A stretch of DNA of 64,000 nucleotides, taken from positions 485,309 through 549,308 of the forward strand of contig NZ_JACIEE010000005.1 in the NCBI RefSeq assembly GCF_014196765.1, given 5' to 3'. Made by a program: the position numbers and the translations under genes. The notes below the pieces were generated by a model. It searched no databases and was not told the origin of the DNA. It saw only the letters and a list, made by a program, of their open reading frames with translations. Every line of letters starts with the position of its first letter. Positions within the stretch are counted from its first letter, which is position 1. Below, piece after piece: positions 59,313 to 64,000 of this stretch. This DNA is from Mycoplana azooxidifex (GTDB lineage: Bacteria > Pseudomonadota > Alphaproteobacteria > Rhizobiales > Rhizobiaceae).

Positions 59313-60095
59313 TCAAATTTCTCTTGCCCTGTCGGCCGTAAGCATCTGCGCTCGCGTGCCGGAGACGATAATCTCCAGGACCTCGTGCTCGTCGGTATTC
59401 TTGATGTAGCGGTCTCCGACATTCTCGCCGCGCTTCAGCACCATGACACGGTCCCCCACGGCAAAAATATCGACGAGGCGGTGCGAGATGATGATCTGGG
59501 CGACACCTTGCTTCTTTAGCTCCAGCATGGTTTCGAGCAACCGCTCGGTTGCCATCACCGAGAGATTGGCGGTCGGTTCGTCGAGGATCACGACGCGCGG
59601 CTCGAACGAGATCGCGCGGGCGATCGCCACCGATTGCTGGCGACCACCCGACAGGCTTTCGACTTTCTGATAGACCGAATTCACGTCAACCTTGAGCCGC
59701 TTGAGCACGCTATCGGCTTGCGCGTACATCTTCTTGCGGTCGACGAAGAGGCCCTTGAGCGGCCAGCGGCCAAGAAAGATGTTCTGGCCGACGTCCATGT
59801 TCCCGCACAGGGCGAAATCCTGGTAGATCATCTCGATGCCGGCATCACGGCTCTCGTGCGGGCTCTTGAACCGCACCGGTTGTCCGGCGACGGAGATTTC
59901 GCCGGTGTCGCGCTGATAGGCGCCGGTCAGGATTTTCATGAGTGTCGACTTGCCGGCCGAGTTGTCGCCGACCAGGCCAAGAATCTCGCCCGGATAAAGG
60001 ACGAGGTCGACGTTGCGGAGCGCCTGCACGGCTCCGAAGGCTTTCTCGATGCCCCGCATCTCCACGATCGGTTTCAGCGCGGCCGCGTCAGGCAT
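59313..60095 (-). CDS. Single-domain sugar ABC transporter ATPase (FrcA-like)
   Basis: A 260-residue ATPase. Unlike RbsA it has one nucleotide-binding domain, as in FrcA of Sinorhizobium. Walker A reads GDNSAGKST, where relatives have GDNGAGKST. Signature LSGGRQQS, Walker B VVILDEPT and H-loop IIISHRLVDIF follow. Operon order binding protein, permease, ATPase matches frcBCA. It overlaps the permease gene by 8 bases. Confidence 0.87.
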   Translation of the reverse strand: MPDAAALKPIVEMRGIEKAFGAVQALRNVDLVLYPGEILGLVGDNSAGKSTLMKILTGAYQRDTGEISVAGQPVRFKSPHESRDAGIEMIYQDFALCGNMDVGQNIFLGRWPLKGLFVDRKKMYAQADSVLKRLKVDVNSVYQKVESLSGGRQQSVAIARAISFEPRVVILDEPTANLSVMATERLLETMLELKKQGVAQIIISHRLVDIFAVGDRVMVLKRGENVGDRYIKNTDEHEVLEIIVSGTRAQMLTADRAREI

Positions 60096-62343
60096 GGGTG
60101 GTTTCCGGATTTCGGGAGCGCCGGGCGAAGCGGGCCCGCACGCGGCCGAAGATGTTGGCCTGACGCACCCAGATGTCGATCAGCACAGCAATGATCAGGA
60201 TGAAGCCGATGAAGACGTTGATCCAGTGTTGCGGCATGGTGAAGCCCTGGACGTTGAGTTGCAGCAGCGCCCGCACCAGGGTGATCACCGCCGCGCCCGC
60301 GAGCGCGCCGATCATGGTGCCGTGGCCGCCGAAGATCGACCCGCCGCCGATGATCACAGCTGCGATGGCATCGAGTTCGCGGAATTGACCCGCGACCGGG
60401 TTGAAGCTGCGGAAGTAGGCAACATTGATGATCCCGGCCATGGTCGCGCAGAGGGCCGCAAGCAGGAGCGAGATGAACCGCACCCGGTTGGTATTGATGC
60501 CGGCATAGGCTGCGGCACGGACGTTACCCCCGGTCGCGTAAACCTTTTGCCCGAACGGCATATAGGCGAGCACGATACCGGCGAGCAGGGCGACGAAGAG
60601 CATCCAGATCGTCTGGACGCTTACCACCTCGGCGACCGAACGGAAAAGTCCCTCCGGCAGCGAGATACGGAAATGCAGCAGGATGTCGTTCACCTTGCGG
60701 CCCAGCAGGTTGTAACCCTCGGGCCAGCCGGTCAGTTGCTGACCGGCGACGAACCAGGCGGCGAGGCCGCGGGCGATGTAGAACATGCCGAGCGTGGCGA
60801 TGAAGGCCGGCAGCTTGAAGCCGACTGTCACGATCGCGTTGACGAGCCCGGCGGCCATTCCCGCGAGCAGGCCCATCGCCACCGCGGTGAGCGGGTCGGC
60901 GCCGAGCACCTTCAGGAAATAGGCGGCTGTGCTTCCGGCGAGAGCGAGGACGGCGCCGACCGAGAGGTCAATGTCGCCGGCGGCTATGACATAGGTGAGC
61001 CCGATCGTGATCAGAGCCAGTTCGGTGTAGTTGAGCAGGATCGCGAAGGTATTGGACAGGTTCCACCAGTAGTCGGGCCGGAGAACGAGACCCGTCAGCC
61101 ACAGCAGCGCGGTCAGGATGATGGCGAGCGCGTCGCGCCGGGCGAAGAATTTGCCGAGACCTGTCGCCGACAGTGCCATGTCGGTTGCCATCGCCCCCTT
61201 TGTCTGGACGCCCTCGATCGCGATGCCGCCGATCTCGTAGGCCGGCGGCGGCGGCTCGCCGCGGAGCCATGCCCAGAACCGTCCCGCCATCTGGCGGCGG
61301 ATGAGATAGGGCTCGATGAGAACGGCAATGACAAGCAGCAGGCCAAGGAAAACCGGCACCGCGCCCACCGGCAGCGAGAAGACCGCGTTGACCGCGACCT
61401 CGTCGTCGCCGATTTTGATAATGCGGATGATCGGCCAGCCCTCGCGCAGCACCTTGTCGAGCAGGACCACCAGCAGCGCGCCAAGGCAGGATCCGGCGAC
61501 CCTGCCTCGACCGCCAAGGATCGAGGCGCCACCGATCATCACTGCGGCAATGGCAGTGAGCTCGCCGCTGACGCCGTAGAGCGGGGTCACGCCCTTGTCC
61601 TGGGCAGCCGACATGAGGCCCGCAAGCGCTGCACAGAGTGAGGAGATCAGATAGGCCCGGATACGCACCCAGTTCGTCGGGATGCCGGCATAGACTGCCG
61701 CCTGCTCGTTGCCGCCGGTGGCGAAGGTCTCGTAGCCCCAGCGGGTCTTGGCGAGCACATAGGCGCCGACCACAGCGACGATGCCGAAGATCACGATCTG
61801 GTTGTTGAAGCCAAGGATGTTGGTCTCGCCGAGGTGGAAGAACAGCGGATGCTCGCTTGCCTTGGCCGGATAGTAGATCGACTGGCCGTGGGTGAGTGCG
61901 AGCACGAAGCCGCGGCCGATGAAAAGGACCGTCAGGGTGGCAATGAACGCCGGCACTTTCAAGATGGTGACGAGCACGCCGTTAATGAGGCCGATCAGCG
62001 TGCCCAGGAGCATGCAGAGCATCACCGACGTGACGACTCCGAGATCGAGAAAGTTCGGTGCGAACAGCCGCGCGAAGACCACGGCGACAAGGCCGTAGGT
62101 CGAGCCGACTGAAAGGTCGAGGTCCTTGTTGACAATGACGAAGGTCATTCCGACCGCGATGATGGCGACCCGCGAGGTGTCCCGGAGCACCGCGTGAAGC
62201 GCCTCCGTCGACCCGAAGAACGCGGGATTGACGAAAGCGCCGCCGAGATAGAGCAGCACGAGCAGGGCGAGCAGCCCCGCCTCCCAGCCGCCGGCCAGCT
62301 GGGACGGTGCACGGCCCAATAATTTGGTCGCGGTCAGCGCCAT
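60088..62343 (-). CDS. Two RbsC-type permeases fused in one chain (751 aa)
   Basis: A 751-residue protein containing two complete RbsC/FrcC-type permease domains. Domain one (about 1-340) has FVIVNKDLDLSVGSTYGLVA, VPAFIATLTVLFIGRGFVLA and YAGIPTNWVRIRAYLISSLC; domain two (about 400-745) has YVIAAGDIDLSVGAVLALAG, LPAFIATLGMFYIARGLAAW and YAGINTNRVRFISLLLAALC. The parts are clearly paralogous. Other family members have a single domain that dimerises, so here the dimer is covalent and the two halves can differ. The ATPase gene is just downstream. Confidence 0.9.
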   Translation of the reverse strand: MALTATKLLGRAPSQLAGGWEAGLLALLVLLYLGGAFVNPAFFGSTEALHAVLRDTSRVAIIAVGMTFVIVNKDLDLSVGSTYGLVAVVFARLFAPNFLDLGVVTSVMLCMLLGTLIGLINGVLVTILKVPAFIATLTVLFIGRGFVLALTHGQSIYYPAKASEHPLFFHLGETNILGFNNQIVIFGIVAVVGAYVLAKTRWGYETFATGGNEQAAVYAGIPTNWVRIRAYLISSLCAALAGLMSAAQDKGVTPLYGVSGELTAIAAVMIGGASILGGRGRVAGSCLGALLVVLLDKVLREGWPIIRIIKIGDDEVAVNAVFSLPVGAVPVFLGLLLVIAVLIEPYLIRRQMAGRFWAWLRGEPPPPAYEIGGIAIEGVQTKGAMATDMALSATGLGKFFARRDALAIILTALLWLTGLVLRPDYWWNLSNTFAILLNYTELALITIGLTYVIAAGDIDLSVGAVLALAGSTAAYFLKVLGADPLTAVAMGLLAGMAAGLVNAIVTVGFKLPAFIATLGMFYIARGLAAWFVAGQQLTGWPEGYNLLGRKVNDILLHFRISLPEGLFRSVAEVVSVQTIWMLFVALLAGIVLAYMPFGQKVYATGGNVRAAAYAGINTNRVRFISLLLAALCATMAGIINVAYFRSFNPVAGQFRELDAIAAVIIGGGSIFGGHGTMIGALAGAAVITLVRALLQLNVQGFTMPQHWINVFIGFILIIAVLIDIWVRQANIFGRVRARFARRSRNPETTHA

Positions 62344-62423
62344 ATCTCTTAAAGCCGATTGTTGCTATCGCGGCACGGGACGGCTCCCGCCCTCCCGTAT
62401 CGATGTCAGGCGTTCCGGCGGAC

Positions 62424-63506
62424 TCAGTTCTCGAAGCGCTTGCCGACTGTTGCGACGGTTTCCTGCGTCACAAGCTGGGCGCGGGTGTCGAGGTTGGCCG
62501 CCGCGATGCCACGGTCGATCTGCAGATAGAGCTGCATGACCGGCCAGAAGCCCTGCAGGAAAGGCTGCTGCCCGAGGGCACCGGTCAGATCGCCGCTCTT
62601 CAACGCATCCTGCTGGGCCGGGCCGAGGTCGAAGCCGTAGGCGCAGATCTTGCCGGTCATCCCGGTCTGGGCGACCGCCTTGGCGAGTGCCGGCGTGAAC
62701 ACGTTGTTGCCGGCAAATGCGCCGACGACGTCACCGCGCGATTCAAACAGCGTGACGATGCCGCTCACCGGATCGTTCGGGTTGGTGTCGATACCAGTGT
62801 TCTCAGGCCCTGCATCCACCTTGAAGGCGTCAAGCTTGCCTGCGTCCTTCAAGCCCTTGACGATTGCGTTGAAAGCCGAAGTCACGCGATTGTTCACCTC
62901 GATGTTGCCCATTGCGGTCGACGAGGGCAACACGATCGAACCCTTCTCGATGCCCTTGTCCGCCAGGCATTTGACCAGCGCTTCGCCGGCGATCGCGGCG
63001 GCGGAGGCGTCTTGGCCGGTATGGCTGATGGCGCTGCGGTCGAGGATCGTGCCGTCGAACGAGTTGGTCGTGGCAACCGGGATGCCAGCCGCCTCGGCGG
63101 CCTTGACGATGTCATTATAGGCGCCGACCTGCGGCGTGGTCATGATCAGTCCGTCGATGGTAGGGTCCTGCACGATTTGGTTCAGGATCTCGATTGCACG
63201 CGCCGGGTCGTCGGTCGGCGATTCCGAGCCGAGCAGAAGTATTTTGGCACCGATCAGGTTTCCGGCGACGGTCGCGCCGACATAGACCGGATCAAAGAAG
63301 CCGTTGCCGGCCGTATGTGTCACGATGGCGAAAGTGAGATGGCCATCGGCCGAATGGAAATCCTTTGTGCCGGTGGCTTCCTTTGCAGCCTCTTCGAAGC
63401 CGTAGCCACCGACCGCTTTCTCGACGCTGCCGGACTGCGCCACGGCGTTCGAGACGCCGAGCAGTAACGCCGCAGCGCATGCCGCGGATGGGGAAATACG
63501 TCTCAT
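62424..63506 (-). CDS. Sugar-type periplasmic binding protein (FrcB/RbsB-like)
   Basis: A 360-residue periplasmic-binding-protein-like I family member. Signal peptide about residues 1-24 (ACAAALLLGVSNAVAQSG, cleavage after AVA or VAQ). Start 63506 has GGGAGGACG upstream. Motifs ILNQIVQDPTIDGLIMTTPQ and AGIPVATTNSFDGTILDRSA lie at the sugar-ligand side; GALGQQPFLQGFWPVMQLYL toward the end is typical. It is the first gene of the operon with the fused permease and FrcA-like ATPase. Ligand unknown, likely a sugar or polyol. Confidence 0.87.
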   Translation of the reverse strand: MRRISPSAACAAALLLGVSNAVAQSGSVEKAVGGYGFEEAAKEATGTKDFHSADGHLTFAIVTHTAGNGFFDPVYVGATVAGNLIGAKILLLGSESPTDDPARAIEILNQIVQDPTIDGLIMTTPQVGAYNDIVKAAEAAGIPVATTNSFDGTILDRSAISHTGQDASAAAIAGEALVKCLADKGIEKGSIVLPSSTAMGNIEVNNRVTSAFNAIVKGLKDAGKLDAFKVDAGPENTGIDTNPNDPVSGIVTLFESRGDVVGAFAGNNVFTPALAKAVAQTGMTGKICAYGFDLGPAQQDALKSGDLTGALGQQPFLQGFWPVMQLYLQIDRGIAAANLDTRAQLVTQETVATVGKRFEN

Positions 63507-63896
63507 GATCGTCCTCCCTTGCAACCAACGGTCGGAAGACGTTCGGGCGAGCTTATCCACGGGTACCGAATGCTTCCTCCCGCACAAGGATACTCTGCGC
63601 AAAACCGGCCCACGTAAATAGCGAACTCACCTTCACGGGCCGATTGATCGGTTTCGGAGCCGGACATGAGAGAGGAGGTAGCGGCTCAACGACACCGTGC
63701 CGGATGTCATCGTCGCAAACCTTCACATTGACGCCGGCAACCTAAACCCCGGAATGATGTCAGCGCCGTGAAAGGTCCAATGCAGGGATGATGCGACCGA
63801 CGCTATCCTGTGGTCACGGATTTCTTGCCGGAGGTTTGTCATCGGTCAGTGGGCCCGCGTTCGCGAGCCCACTGTTTTCACGGATGCCGCAGGCGT
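63507..63896. other. 390-bp intergenic region
   Basis: Promoter zone of the 63506 operon plus the downstream side of the exoprotein gene. The only structured element seen is the hairpin at 63847-63878. No open frame with family resemblance is present. Confidence 0.5.
63847..63878 (+). terminator. Long hairpin with T-run on the plus side, after the exoprotein gene
   Basis: CAGTGGG (63847-63853) pairs with CCCACTG (63868-63874), and inside CGCG/CGCG extends the stem. TTTT follows on the plus strand. There is no plus-strand gene ending here, so the hairpin most likely serves the leftward gene ending at 63897 despite the T-run being on the other side, or is a bidirectional remnant. Confidence 0.4.
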
Positions 63897-64000
63897 TTAC
63901 AGCAAGAAGTCTCCCTTCTCGAAGGTGACGAGCTTGTCGATGTGGAGGGCGAAGTCGGTCTTGCCGTCGCCGTTGGTGTCGGCGGTGACGTAGGTGTCCT
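63897..64000 (-). CDS. C-terminal end of a calcium-binding repeat exoprotein (cut by window edge)
   Basis: Only the last 34 codons lie in the window. They read DTYVTADTNGDGKTDFALHI then DKLVTFEKGDFLL, a pattern found at the C terminus of RTX-type and serralysin-like proteins (D-x-N-G-D-G-K-x-D-F). This end usually functions with the type I secretion signal. The catalytic or adhesive domains lie outside the window. Confidence 0.7.
   Translation of the reverse strand, partial: DTYVTADTNGDGKTDFALHIDKLVTFEKGDFLL

Noticed and set aside
1..64000. CRISPR arrays, tRNA or rRNA genes, replication origin genes, secretion or toxin-antitoxin systems
   Set aside because: Looked for direct repeats with regular spacing and for typical gene families; none were seen in the window.

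Overview
The window is high-GC DNA from an alphaproteobacterium, most probably a member of the Rhizobiales (Rhizobium/Agrobacterium/Sinorhizobium type). This rests on the density of ABC importers, an Aap-type amino-acid importer, FrcBCA/Rbs-like sugar importers, and a gene fragment with the C-terminal motif of calcium-binding repeat exoproteins. There are no rRNA, tRNA, replication or housekeeping genes. With IS remnants, decayed genes and stacked catabolic operons, it reads as an accessory replicon (megaplasmid/chromid) or genomic island. This placement is inferred.

Region 1 (1-31.3 kb) is an organosulfur-scavenging archipelago. It holds four SsuABC-like importers, each next to different oxidative enzymes. 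(a) 391-5151: importer, GMC flavoprotein and a gluconate-dehydrogenase-subunit-3-like partner. (b) 5391-15307: SsuD-like flavin monooxygenase, acyl-CoA-dehydrogenase-like enzyme, FAH-family hydrolase, importer, ketopantoate-reductase-like enzyme, TetR regulator, HCCA-isomerase-like enzyme, a rhodanese remnant and a GlcD/Dld-type oxidase. (c) 15552-20042: importer, small membrane protein and MetY sulfhydrylase. (d) 26053-31304: importer, a frameshifted NtaA/DszA-type monooxygenase and a TauD/AtsK dioxygenase. An AapJQM-like importer without its own ATPase (20.5-23.8 kb) and a 2-oxoglutarate oxygenase lie between (c) and (d), followed by IS21 and IS5 remnants. A 50-bp element recurs upstream of (a) and (b), and its 16-bp core recurs upstream of the Aap-like genes, suggesting one regulon.

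Region 2 (31.6-39.1 kb) is the most unusual part. It encodes a DUF971 protein, an AprA/FrdA-like flavoprotein, an AprB-like two-cluster ferredoxin, a ten-repeat HEAT protein, a divergent Crp/Fnr regulator, and an importer whose binding protein carries an extra C-terminal NosL-like segment. I know of no described function for this combination.

Region 3 (39.1-50.2 kb) holds an Fsr-type exporter, a sugar-type importer operon with an ATPase-permease fusion, an amidohydrolase and a SorC regulator, a two-part chromate transporter, and a scar where TctB and RbsA-like fragments meet head to head, followed by a frameshifted gene.

Region 4 (50.3-58.8 kb) is one long operon: IclR regulator, Fbp-type importer, CaiB CoA-transferase, CitE-like lyase, 2-hydroxyacid dehydrogenase and RraA-like aldolase. 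It looks like uptake and CoA-dependent cleavage of an organic acid. Region 5 (59.3-63.5 kb) is a second sugar-type importer with two permeases fused into one chain. The right edge cuts the end of an exoprotein gene and the left edge cuts the start of a class III nucleotide cyclase.
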